Shown here one piece after another: positions 24,103 through 33,600 of a DNA stretch of 64,000 nt. The notes under the pieces are model-generated. The model saw nothing but the letters and a program-made list of their open reading frames with translations. It was not told where the DNA came from and ran no database searches. The translations under genes and the position numbers were made by a program. Origin of the DNA: UBA1181 sp045226255 (GTDB lineage: Bacteria; Bacteroidota; Bacteroidia; Bacteroidales; Paludibacteraceae); NCBI GenBank assembly GCA_045226255.1, contig JBGVCG010000022.1, positions 124,001-188,000 of the forward strand, given 5' to 3'. Position 1 is the first letter of the stretch, and every line of letters begins with the position of its first letter.

Positions 24103-25551
24103 ATGATGAAAAGAGTTTTTGGTAAAGTAGGATGTTTACTGACGGTATCGTTGGTGTTAAATATTCCTTCGTTTGCGCAATCGGGCGATTCTTCGTCTAA
24201 TCAAAGCGATTCAGTTCTTACTATATCGTTAGAGGAGGCGAAACAATTTGCGTTGGCGCACAACAGAACGATTAAAAATGCCTCTTATGATGTGCAGAAA
24301 GCGGAAGCGGCCCGTTGGAAGGCAATCGCCAGCATGTTGCCGCAGGTGAGTGGTGATGCCACATATTCCAACATGTGTGGTTATAGAAGGGATTTCTCCA
24401 TGATGACGGGAGGCAAAGATGCCTCTTCCGCTGGGGCTATGCAGGATACCACTACTAGTAATGAAGGCAATGAGACGAATGCACAACAATCTTCCTCCAA
24501 ATCTGAAGGAACGAAAATGCCTTCGATGCTCAATTGGGGTGTGAACGTTACGGCTACTGTCAGTGGAGCACAAATCGTTGGTGTGCAGGTGGCGAAAGTG
24601 GCAAAGGAATTGTCTATAATAGCTGTCGGCAAAACAGACCAAGCTGTTCTGTCCAAAATCGAGACCTCGTATGTGAACATCTTGGCGCTTCAGGCAACAG
24701 TGGATTTGCTAGAGAGAAACCTCGAAAACATGGACAGGATGTACAACATGACCATGAATGCGGTTAAAGCTGGTGCGGCTGAGCAAAACGACGCTGACCA
24801 AATCGCTATCCAGGTGGCTTCTATGAAGAGTACCGTTAACACGACTAAGCGTACGATAGAGGTGTTGTACAATACGATCCGTATGATGATGGGTGTGCCT
24901 GCGGATGTGGAGATCTCCCTCTCCCAAAATTTGGACGATGTGATAAATCCGGGTTCCATCCTCTCTTTGTTGGATACGGATTTGTACTTGGGCGACAATT
25001 ATGATTACAGAATAAAGGCGAAGAGCGCGGAATTGTCTAAAAAGCAGGTTAGCCTTAGCAAAGCGGCTTATATTCCTTCGTTGACCGCCTTCTACAACTA
25101 TGCGGATCACAAATACGTGAACGCAGACGCAGGAATTGAAACTCTGTTGGAAGCATTCAGCGGATCTCCTAAGAACACCGTCGGGTTTAAATTGTCTGTT
25201 CCTATTTGGTCAAGCGGAACCCGTTGGGCTGACGTCCGTAGCGCGAAGATGGATTACGCGAAGGCGCTGAACGACTTGGAGGATACGGAGTTGCAATTGG
25301 GCATTCAAGGAAAACAATTGCGATATAACTTGACATCCGCTTATGAGAACTACGAGAATCAGTCCAATAACATTGAGGTGATGCAACGTGTCTTCAAGAG
25401 CAATACCGAGAAGTTCAAATATGGCACGATCTCAAGTATGCAGTTGACCACCTCCAGCACAGAGTTGATCGGTGCCCAAAACACCTACATCACCGCACTT
25501 ATGGATATGGTCAGCGCTTATGTCGATTTGAAGGTGTTGTTGAATAAATAA
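24103..25551 (+). CDS. TolC-family outer membrane efflux protein
   Basis: 482-residue outer-membrane channel. The signal peptide ends near residue 26 (NIPSFAQ). The TolC repeats are recognisable from LEEAKQFALAHNRTIKNASYDVQKAEAARWKAIASMLPQVSG and again from YRIKAKSAELSKKQVSLSKAAYIPSLTAFY. Residues about 102-140 form a Ser/Thr/Asn/Gly/Gln-rich stretch that is not part of the usual fold and probably lies in an outer loop. It is the first structural gene after the TetR regulator and is followed by the adaptor (28-base gap). Confidence 0.93.
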   Translation: MMKRVFGKVGCLLTVSLVLNIPSFAQSGDSSSNQSDSVLTISLEEAKQFALAHNRTIKNASYDVQKAEAARWKAIASMLPQVSGDATYSNMCGYRRDFSMMTGGKDASSAGAMQDTTTSNEGNETNAQQSSSKSEGTKMPSMLNWGVNVTATVSGAQIVGVQVAKVAKELSIIAVGKTDQAVLSKIETSYVNILALQATVDLLERNLENMDRMYNMTMNAVKAGAAEQNDADQIAIQVASMKSTVNTTKRTIEVLYNTIRMMMGVPADVEISLSQNLDDVINPGSILSLLDTDLYLGDNYDYRIKAKSAELSKKQVSLSKAAYIPSLTAFYNYADHKYVNADAGIETLLEAFSGSPKNTVGFKLSVPIWSSGTRWADVRSAKMDYAKALNDLEDTELQLGIQGKQLRYNLTSAYENYENQSNNIEVMQRVFKSNTEKFKYGTISSMQLTTSSTELIGAQNTYITALMDMVSAYVDLKVLLNK

Positions 25552-25579
25552 TAGATAATAATTAAAAACAAATATACAG

Positions 25580-26728
25580 ATGAAGAAAGTAGTAAGATGG
25601 GGCTGGGTCTCCGTGATGGCTTTGGCTTTGGTCGGTTTGACCGCTGGTTGCGGCAAGAGTGACAAGAAGAAGGCGGGCGAATCCACTGAGTCCGAGGGAC
25701 CAAGAGTGGAAAAGGTTCGTGTCGAGCCTGTCGTAAAACAAGAAATCGAACGTGATGTGGAGTGTACCGCTGTGCTCGAAGGTTATGAGACAATGAATGT
25801 TTCTCCTTCGTTGACGGGTATCATCGAAAAACGTTTCAAGGATGTGGGCGACCATGTCTCTACCGGTGATTTGTTGGTCCGCATGGACCAGAACCAGCTG
25901 ATCCAAGCTAAGTTGAACCTTGCGAATCTCGAGACCGAGATGAAGCGTATGGATGCCTTGCTGGCGGGTGGTAACGTGACCCAACAAACATATGACAAGA
26001 CGAAGATGGGCTACGAGCAGGCGAAGCAACAGGTGGAGTTCTTGCAGAACAACACCTTCTTCAAGGCTACCTTCCCTGGCGTTGTTTCCGCAAGGAACTA
26101 TGAGAGCGGCGAGCTCTTCAATGGCGCAAGACCTATCTTGACGGTGGTGCAACTGAATATGTTGAAGGCGATCATCGATGTGCCTGAGGCTTATTTCCCT
26201 AAGATCAAGGCGGGTATGAAGCTGAACATCATCTCCGACATCTACCCTGATACGAAGTTCCCTGCTGTCATCGAGACGATCTACCCTACGGTCGATGCGG
26301 CTACCCACACTTTCCAATGTAAGGTGAAGATTCCGAACGGTAGCATGAAGCTCCGTCCAGGTATGTACGTGCATACTGCTGTGAATGTGGGCAAGGTGAA
26401 GGTATTGGCTGTTCCTTATCAGTCTGTCTTGAAGCTGACCGGTTCCAACGAGCGTTATCTCTTCTTGAACGAGAACGGTTTCGCGAAACGTGTGACAGTG
26501 GAGGCCGGACAACGTTTCAACCGTTTTGTCGAGGTGATCTCTGACGAAGTTGTGGAAGGTGGACAAGTTGTGACCCAAGGTCAAGCCCGCCTGATCGACG
26601 GTATCGAGTTGCAGGTGATGGATGGTAACTACGAGGACGAGGCTGCCATTAAGTCAAATGGCGGAAGCGAAGCTGCGGTAGTTGATAGCGGTAAGGTTAT
26701 CCCTGTCGCTTCTACTCCTGCAAAGTGA
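25580..26728 (+). CDS. RND efflux periplasmic adaptor (membrane fusion protein)
   Basis: 382-residue AcrA/MexA-type adaptor. A lipoprotein signal is visible (ALVGLTAGC, lipid-bearing Cys24). The lipoyl, hairpin and barrel domains follow: VSPSLTGIIEKRFKDVGDHVSTGDLLVRMDQ, a short coiled-coil hairpin LIQAKLNLANLETEMKRMDALLAGGNV, FKATFPGVVSARNYESGELFNG, and LRPGMYVHTAVNVGK. It bridges the inner-membrane RND pump to the TolC-type channel. The middle position between channel and pump genes is the common Bacteroidales order. Confidence 0.93.
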   Translation: MKKVVRWGWVSVMALALVGLTAGCGKSDKKKAGESTESEGPRVEKVRVEPVVKQEIERDVECTAVLEGYETMNVSPSLTGIIEKRFKDVGDHVSTGDLLVRMDQNQLIQAKLNLANLETEMKRMDALLAGGNVTQQTYDKTKMGYEQAKQQVEFLQNNTFFKATFPGVVSARNYESGELFNGARPILTVVQLNMLKAIIDVPEAYFPKIKAGMKLNIISDIYPDTKFPAVIETIYPTVDAATHTFQCKVKIPNGSMKLRPGMYVHTAVNVGKVKVLAVPYQSVLKLTGSNERYLFLNENGFAKRVTVEAGQRFNRFVEVISDEVVEGGQVVTQGQARLIDGIELQVMDGNYEDEAAIKSNGGSEAAVVDSGKVIPVASTPAK

Positions 26729-26772
26729 TGATGACGATAAGAGATTGAAATCCAATAAATTGAAGTAAAAAT

Positions 26773-29700
26773 ATGAGCATATATAAAACAGCGATTAACA
26801 AACCGGTCACCTCTATCCTGGTTTTCGTGGCCGTCATGTTGATGGGTATCTTCGCCTATCTGAAGTTGCCTATCGACCAGTTCCCGGAGATCGAGCCTCC
26901 GTATATCGCCGTCATGACCTCCTACCCGGGCGCCAACGCCAGTGAGGTGGAGACCAACGTGACGAAGTACTTGGAGAATAGTTTGAACTCTGTGGATGGT
27001 TTGGATGAGTTGACCTCCACCTCTAAGGATAACCTTTCATTGGTCGCTTTGGAGTTTGAATGGGGCGAAGAGCTGGATGACGTCGTCAATGATATCCGTT
27101 CGTATGTGGACATGACGAAGGATAATCTGCCAAGCGGATGTTCCAACCCTTTGATTATCAAGTTTAATAGTTCTTCCATGCCGATTATTCAGTTCGCCGT
27201 GCAGGCGGGCGAGAGTTATCCGGGCTTGGAGAAGATCATGAACGACATCGTTATCCCTCAATTGAACCGTGTCGACGGTGTGGGTAACGTGACGATGTCC
27301 GGTGAGCCGGACCGTTATGTCTACGTTGAAATCGACCAAAAACAGTTGGATGCTTATGGCATCTCTTTGGAAACGGTCGGTAATGCGGTTGCCGCTAACA
27401 ACCTGAACCTCTCTTCCGGTAACGTGAAGATGAAGAAGGAGCAATATGCTTTGCAGGTGCGTAGCGAGTACCTCGAGAGCTCCGAGATAAAGGATATCGT
27501 GGTGGCTACCATGCCGGACGGCAAGCAGATTTATGTGCGTGACATCGCGACGGTGCGTGATACCATCAAGGACTTGTGCTTGGACGAGAAGATGACCTCC
27601 AGAGGGGGTGATATCGGCCAGGAGGCTGTCCGTCTGATCATTTCGAAGCAGACGGGTGGAAACACGGTGCAGATTTGCCGTGACATCCATAAGGAGTTGG
27701 ATAAGATCAAAGCATCCCTTCCTGCGGATGTGAAGATCAATGAGATCTACGACTCCTCCACGGATATTGTCAGTGCCATCGATTCCTTGAAAGAGGCTGT
27801 GTTGTATGCGGTCTTCTTCGTGGTCCTCGTGGTGCTCTTCTTCTTGGGCAAGTGGCGTGCCAGTGTGATTGTCGGATTGACGATCCCAATCTCTTTGTTG
27901 GTCGCATTCCTTTACTTGTTGGGTGTTGACAGTTCGTTGAACATCATCTCCCTCTGTTCCCTTTCCATTGCCGTGGGTATGGTGGTGGACGATGCCATTG
28001 TGGTCTTGGAGAACATCACCACGCATATCGAGCGAGGGTCCAATCCACGTGAGGCGGCCATCTATGCGACGAACGAGGTGTGGGTATCCGTGATCGCCAC
28101 GACGTTGGTGATCTGTGCCGTGTTCGTGCCGTTGACGATGTTGACGGGTATCGCCGGTATCTTGTTCAAGGAGTTGGGTTGGATTGTGACGATCGTCTGC
28201 TGTACCTCCACTTTGGTGGCTATCTCCCTTGTGCCGATGCTTTGCTCCAAGTTGTTGAAGGCGAAGACCGTTAAGGTGGATAAAGATGGTAATTTGATTG
28301 TCGAGAAGAAGGATACGAAGAAACTTTCGTACGAAAATACGGTGGTGAGATTCTTGGATAAGCTGGATGCCGCCTATGCGAACTTGTTGCGTTGGTGTTT
28401 GACCCACAAGAAGTTGACGATGCTAGGTGTTGTGGGCTTCTTCGCTGTTTCCTTGGTTCCTATGTTTGCCGGCCTTATCGGTACGGACTTCATGGCCACG
28501 CCGGATAATGGTCGTCTGACCATCAACGTGGAGTTGTTGCAAGGTACCCGTGTGGAGGAGACCGCTAAGTTCGCCCGTATGTTGGAGAAGCGTTTCGTCC
28601 AATTGGTTCCGGAGACGAAGAACATCTCCACGACTTGTGGTTCCAACGAGGATGCCGGTCTTTCCGCCCTCTTCTCATCCACAAGAAATAACACGATCCA
28701 GATGCGTTTCAACGCAGATAAGAAATACACCCGTGAGCGTTCCATCACGGAGATAGCCGAGGTGCTTCGTAAGGAGATCGCCTCCTATCCGGAAGTCTCT
28801 GACTTCAAGGTGGCCATGTCCTCTGGTGGAGGTATGGGTGGACAGAGTACGGTTGACGTGGAGATTTATGGTTATGACTTCGACGTGACCAGCTCGTACG
28901 CCGCTCAAGTGAAGAAGTTGATTGAGGCTAAGATCCCTACGGCTCGTAACGTGGATATCAGCCGTGACGATGACCGTCCGGAGTTGAAGATCGTGGTGGA
29001 CAAGGTGAAGGCCTCCCGTCATGGATTGAGCTCTTCCTCTGTGGCGTCGTTCGTCCGCAATCGTGTCAACGGTATGGCTTGTGGTTATCTGAAGGAGGAT
29101 GGTGACGAGTACAACATCGTTGTCCGTCTGAAGGAGGAGAACCGTAGTTCCATCGATGCCATCGAGGATTTGACCATCCCTACGGCAGGCGGCAATGTGA
29201 AGTTGAGCGAGCTCGTTTCCATTCAGGAATACTGGGGACCGCCGGAGATCACGCGTAAGAGCCGTCAACGTTTCTTGAAGGTGGAGGTGACTCCGTTCGA
29301 GACCTCATTGGGTGAGTTGGCCGCCGAGGTTGAAAGGGTATTGCCTGAGATCGAGAAGCCAGCAGGAGTCTCCGTCATTCTCGGAGGTTCATACGAAGAC
29401 CAGCAAGAGTCATTCCAGAACATGGGTCTGTTGTTGTTGATCATTGTGATCCTCGTGTATGTGGTGATGGCCTCCCAGTTCGAATCGTATGCGAAGCCGT
29501 TCATTATCATGATGGCGGTGCCATTCGCCTTCTCGGGCGTCATTTGGGCATTGCTCATCACTGGCACCTCTTTGGATATGATCGGAGCGTTGGGTTGTGT
29601 CATGCTGGTCGGTATTGTGGTGAAGAACGGTATCGTGTTGGTGGACTACATCAACTTGATGCGTGACCGTGGCCACGAGTTGAACGAGGCGATCGCCCTT

Positions 29701-30003
29701 TCCGGACAGTCTCGTCTCCGTCCTGTGTTGATGACGGCCTTGACTACCATCTTGGGTATGTTGCCTATGGCGTTGGCCACTTCCGATGGTTCGGAGATGT
29801 GGGTGCCGATGGGTATTGTCGTGATCGGTGGTCTGATCGTCTCCACGATGGTCACCTTGATAGTTGTCCCTGTCTTGTACGGTATCATGTCCAAGCATGG
29901 AGAACGAGACAAGGAGGCTGAGATCCGTTCGCAATATATCTTCATGGATATCAACACGCACGGCAGCAAAATGGAGGTAGTTGAAGGAGAAAATAATAAC
30001 TAA
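26773..30003 (+). CDS. RND efflux permease (AcrB/MexB family, HAE1 type)
   Basis: 1076-residue inner-membrane proton-drug antiporter. It has the N-terminal helix, large periplasmic loops (about 35-335 and 560-870) and two blocks of six helices. The proton relay aspartates are in IAVGMVVDDAIVVLENI, and the relay lysine is in GIVVKNGIVLVDY. Beginning SIYKTAINKPVTSILVFVAVMLMGIFAYLKLPIDQFPEIEPPYIAV is typical of HAE1 pumps. Substrates (drugs, bile salts) are inferred from the family. The C terminus carries a 40-residue hydrophilic tail. The P-II-like gene follows after 15 bases. Confidence 0.95.
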   Translation: MSIYKTAINKPVTSILVFVAVMLMGIFAYLKLPIDQFPEIEPPYIAVMTSYPGANASEVETNVTKYLENSLNSVDGLDELTSTSKDNLSLVALEFEWGEELDDVVNDIRSYVDMTKDNLPSGCSNPLIIKFNSSSMPIIQFAVQAGESYPGLEKIMNDIVIPQLNRVDGVGNVTMSGEPDRYVYVEIDQKQLDAYGISLETVGNAVAANNLNLSSGNVKMKKEQYALQVRSEYLESSEIKDIVVATMPDGKQIYVRDIATVRDTIKDLCLDEKMTSRGGDIGQEAVRLIISKQTGGNTVQICRDIHKELDKIKASLPADVKINEIYDSSTDIVSAIDSLKEAVLYAVFFVVLVVLFFLGKWRASVIVGLTIPISLLVAFLYLLGVDSSLNIISLCSLSIAVGMVVDDAIVVLENITTHIERGSNPREAAIYATNEVWVSVIATTLVICAVFVPLTMLTGIAGILFKELGWIVTIVCCTSTLVAISLVPMLCSKLLKAKTVKVDKDGNLIVEKKDTKKLSYENTVVRFLDKLDAAYANLLRWCLTHKKLTMLGVVGFFAVSLVPMFAGLIGTDFMATPDNGRLTINVELLQGTRVEETAKFARMLEKRFVQLVPETKNISTTCGSNEDAGLSALFSSTRNNTIQMRFNADKKYTRERSITEIAEVLRKEIASYPEVSDFKVAMSSGGGMGGQSTVDVEIYGYDFDVTSSYAAQVKKLIEAKIPTARNVDISRDDDRPELKIVVDKVKASRHGLSSSSVASFVRNRVNGMACGYLKEDGDEYNIVVRLKEENRSSIDAIEDLTIPTAGGNVKLSELVSIQEYWGPPEITRKSRQRFLKVEVTPFETSLGELAAEVERVLPEIEKPAGVSVILGGSYEDQQESFQNMGLLLLIIVILVYVVMASQFESYAKPFIIMMAVPFAFSGVIWALLITGTSLDMIGALGCVMLVGIVVKNGIVLVDYINLMRDRGHELNEAIALSGQSRLRPVLMTALTTILGMLPMALATSDGSEMWVPMGIVVIGGLIVSTMVTLIVVPVLYGIMSKHGERDKEAEIRSQYIFMDINTHGSKMEVVEGENNN

Positions 30004-30018
30004 ATAAAAGGCTGAAGT

Positions 30019-30312
30019 ATGAAATCTGTAATGATAGTATTCAATCAGGCGAACACGGAGCGTGTCGAGTATATGTTGGATAAGTTGGGTATTCGTGGCT
30101 TCACCTTTTTCGAGCAGGTGCAAGGGCGCGGAACCAAGACCGGTGAGCCTCGTAGGGGCACGCACACTTGGCCTGAGATGAACTCGGCCGTCATCACGGT
30201 CGTGGAGGACGAGCAGGTGCCGACGCTCTTGGAGACGGTGCATAAGCTGGACCTCCGAAACGAAGAGGTGGGTGTTCGAGCATTCGTATGGAATATAGAG
30301 CAGACTATCTGA
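30019..30312 (+). CDS. P-II-like small protein downstream of the RND pump
   Basis: 97 residues with the ferredoxin-like P-II/CutA fold pattern: KSVMIVFNQANTERVEYMLDKLGIRGFTFFEQVQGRG, a polar T-loop-like stretch KTGEPRRGTHTWPEMNSAVITVV, and a final VHKLDLRNEEVGVRAFVWNIE. I read it as a P-II-related nucleotide- or metal-sensing protein without the canonical uridylylated tyrosine. It is 15 bases after the pump and before the operon terminator, so it belongs to the efflux operon. A role in tuning the pump is inference. Confidence 0.65.
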   Translation: MKSVMIVFNQANTERVEYMLDKLGIRGFTFFEQVQGRGTKTGEPRRGTHTWPEMNSAVITVVEDEQVPTLLETVHKLDLRNEEVGVRAFVWNIEQTI

Positions 30313-30338
30313 TGTAGTGTGTAGCTTTCTCAGAAAGG

Positions 30339-30372
30339 AACATGGCTGTCGAAAGGCAGCCATGTTTTTTTA
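30339..30372 (+). terminator. Intrinsic terminator of the efflux operon
   Basis: AACATGGCTG pairs with CAGCCATGTT around TCGAAAGG, followed by six to seven T; 27 bases after the P-II-like gene stop. Confidence 0.9.
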
Positions 30373-30558
30373 TTCTTCTACCTGTTGGATGCGGCACCTG
30401 CGTTCCGAAGAACTATAAACTTGATAAAATCGGACGACCTGATTGGTAAAGTTACGAAAAGAATGTATAGATTTGTACCCGATTTGTAGGTCTGATATAT
30501 TGCTAAAACGCTCATCTATCGGATGATTTCCCTGTTTTTTTTGCCCCAAAAAATCCTT

Positions 30559-30590
30559 TTTGAAATTCAACACTTTTTTTAATATCTTTG
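30559..30590 (+). promoter_or_regulatory. Promoter for the coiled-coil protein gene
   Basis: TTTG at 30559-30562 (-33) and TATCTTTG at 30583-30590 (-7) are 20 bases apart, the Bacteroidetes sigma-ABfr consensus. Transcription would start near 30597, giving a leader of about 60 bases before the TTG start codon. Confidence 0.8.
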
Positions 30591-30657
30591 TAAATTCGTA
30601 AGTATGCTTTGTTGAGTAGTGACTTGGATGATTATTTGTGCAATTGAATAGAAAGAT

Positions 30658-33600
30658 TTGAAGAGATTATTAGCCATATTGTTAACTTCGACTGTTTTAG
30701 CTGTCAGTATGTACGCTCAAACAGATTCGGAACGCATTCGCGAGGAACAACGCGCCAGAGCCGAAAGGGTGAAGGAGGAGCAAGCTGCGAGGCGTCAACA
30801 GGAGTTGCATGAAAGGGAGAAACGTCTCGAAGAGGCAAAAGCGGCTAATGAAAGGGTAAAAAAAGAGCAGGAAGAAAGACGTCAGACGGAGCGGGAAGAG
30901 AGGCAACGCCAAAAGGAGGAGTGGAAGAAAGTTAAGGCTCAGGTGGATGCCCGCAAGGCGGAAGAGAAGGCGAATGAGGCTAAGAAACTCAAGGAATATG
31001 AGCAAATAGTAGAGCAGGAACGACAGGCCCGTGAGTTGCGTCTCCGTCGTGAGGCGGAAATGAAGCAACACGATAGGGAACGTTGGGCGGAGAAGCAAAA
31101 GGAGTTGGATGCCGCGCGTAAGCGTGACGAGGCTGCTGCCGAGAAACGTCAGCAGGAGTATGTCGCCGCTTCGGAACGTGAGAAACTGCGTCGCGAGATT
31201 CAGAAACAGAAAGAGGCGGAAAGAAGGAACCAGCAGGCTCAGCAGTGGCAGCAGAAAAAGAACGAATTATCCCAAAACAAAAATAAGGAGGCCGAGGAGC
31301 GGGAAGCTCGTCTGGCTGAATATCTAGAGGCCGTCGAATTGGAGCGGCAGGCCCGTGAAATGCGTATTCGTCAGGAGAATGAGATGAAGCAACGCTATAC
31401 GGAGTTGTGGAACAAGAAGAAGGCGGAGATCGAGGCGGCTCGCCAGCGGGAGAAGCAGGAGAACGAGCGCCGGCAAAAGGAGTATGAGGCCATCATCGCT
31501 AAGCAACGTGAGACCCGTGAGGAGCAACGTAAGAGGGAGGCCCTGCAGAAACAGAACGAACGTGAGATGTGGGCGCAGCATAAGCAGCAACAAGACGAGA
31601 TGAGAAAGCAGTCTGAGGCTGAGAGAAAGCGCCGCGAGGCGGAGCATGAGGCTGAGATGCAACGCGTTTCGCAGGAACGTCAAATGCGCGCTAAGAGACA
31701 GCAGGAGGAGCGTGAGAGGGAAAGACTTGCCCAAGAGGCAAGGAAGGAGGAACTGCGCCGTCGCCGTGAGGAACAAGCCGCTAAGCGTGAGGAGGCTGTC
31801 CGCAAGAGACAAGAGGCTTCCATGCAGAAACGCGCTGAACATGAGCAATGGGTAGAGAAGCAGAAGCAACTGCAGGATGAGCGTATGCAGAGACAGCAGG
31901 AGCAGAAGGCGCAGAGACAGGAGAAACAGAGACTGCAACGTGAGAAGAAACGTGCGGCTAAAGAGAAGGCTAGACAGCAGGAGATCGAGAGGAAAAGGAA
32001 AGCCCGTGAGGCACAACAGCGCCATCGTGAGTTCATACAACAGATGCGCGAACGTGAGAAGGCCCGTGAGGAACTGACCAAGAATAAGGAGAAGGCGTTG
32101 GCTGAACGTATGAAGCAGAAACGCCAGGAGGAGAAGCGTAGGCAGATTGAACTGCGTCAGGCTCAACGCCAGAAGGAGTTGGAGCGGAAGCAGGCGGAGA
32201 AGGAACGTGCCGCAGCTTTGCGCGAGAAGAAGAAAGAGATGATGGAACTCCAGATCGCTCGCGAGAAGGAGGCCCGTGAACGCGAGGCGGAAAAGGCGCA
32301 GCTGAGAAATGATGAGGAGAGGCTGAAAGAGTACCAGCAGAAACAGCAAGACCTGAAGGAGGAGCAGGAGCGCCTCGAAAAGGAGAATAAGCTGGAGGAG
32401 AAAAAGAAGAAGGAACTTCAGGCACAGCGCGAGAAGATTGAGAAGGAGACGATGAAGCTCGCCAAGAAGATCGTCGCCGCTAAGGAGAAGAAACTGAATG
32501 CGGAGGATAAGGCCCGCCGTAAGGAGGAGAAGATGCGTGAGAAGATGCGTAACGAGATCGCGCGTGACTCCGCAAGATTGGCGGAGCAGGAGAGTGCGGA
32601 CTTGGAGCGTTTCGCTAAGGAGGATGCGCAGGATGAGGCTGTGGCTTTGACGAAGAAACAACAGAAGGCGCTGAAGAAGATTCAGGAGAAGAAACGATTG
32701 CTTCAGGAACAAAATACGAGGGATTCTTTGATGCTGGTGGATGGTGACTTCGACATCGCCACGGGCAAGCGTGATAACTCGGATCTGCCGCCGGATGTGC
32801 GTGAGCGCGTCGAGCCTAAGCAGAAGGAGGAAGAGGTCGTGCTTGATGATGAAAACTCCTTCGCCTTCGCTAGCGGTGAGTTGGATTCCACTTACATGGC
32901 GAATATAGACTCCTTCGCGGTAGATGAGGAGGACGAGGCGACCCTCGTCACTTCCATGATCGACTCCGTACTCCTGCAACAGCAAATCGCCGAGTTGGAG
33001 GAGGAGTTGCAGAACGTCCGTGACGTCAAGGAGTTGGAAAGGAATAAGAACCGAAAGGGAGATGTCATCCTCCGTAAGATCAAGATTCCTAACTGCCGTT
33101 ATCTGAACGACGTCTACTACGTCAGGGATAAGTTCGAGTTCAGGTATGAGTATGACTTCTTCCTGCACTATTTCGACCATAGGTATTTCCACAGAAAGAA
33201 ATTCTATGATATGGGCGATTCGACCCGTATCGTCGCGAAATATGTGATGCAGTTGGTAGGTAAATCGAAGTACCGTCATACGAACTTCAACAAAGTGGCG
33301 GATTCCATTGCGGGCTTCTTGCCTAACTACCCGGTTGTGGAGTATCTGGATTCCGTGATCACCGACTTGAACCTTGAGTATTTGGCGACGGGTGAGATTA
33401 AGATCAAGTACAAGAATCGTCGGCAGGATAAGATCCTCTCCAAGATATTGCCTACCAAGATCAACGACGAGGGTGGAGGCTCTCTGGGTAACATCAAGTT
33501 CTATACGTCGAACCGTCGTAGGGTCATCGAGGAACTGGATGCTTCGCAGTACGATTCCTTGCTGATCAAGCCAGACTCTCTGCAGATGCAGGAGAAACAT

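Noticed and set aside
27037..28407. 456-codon minus-strand frame inside the RND pump gene
   Set aside because: Antisense shadow; the plus frame is an unambiguous RND permease.
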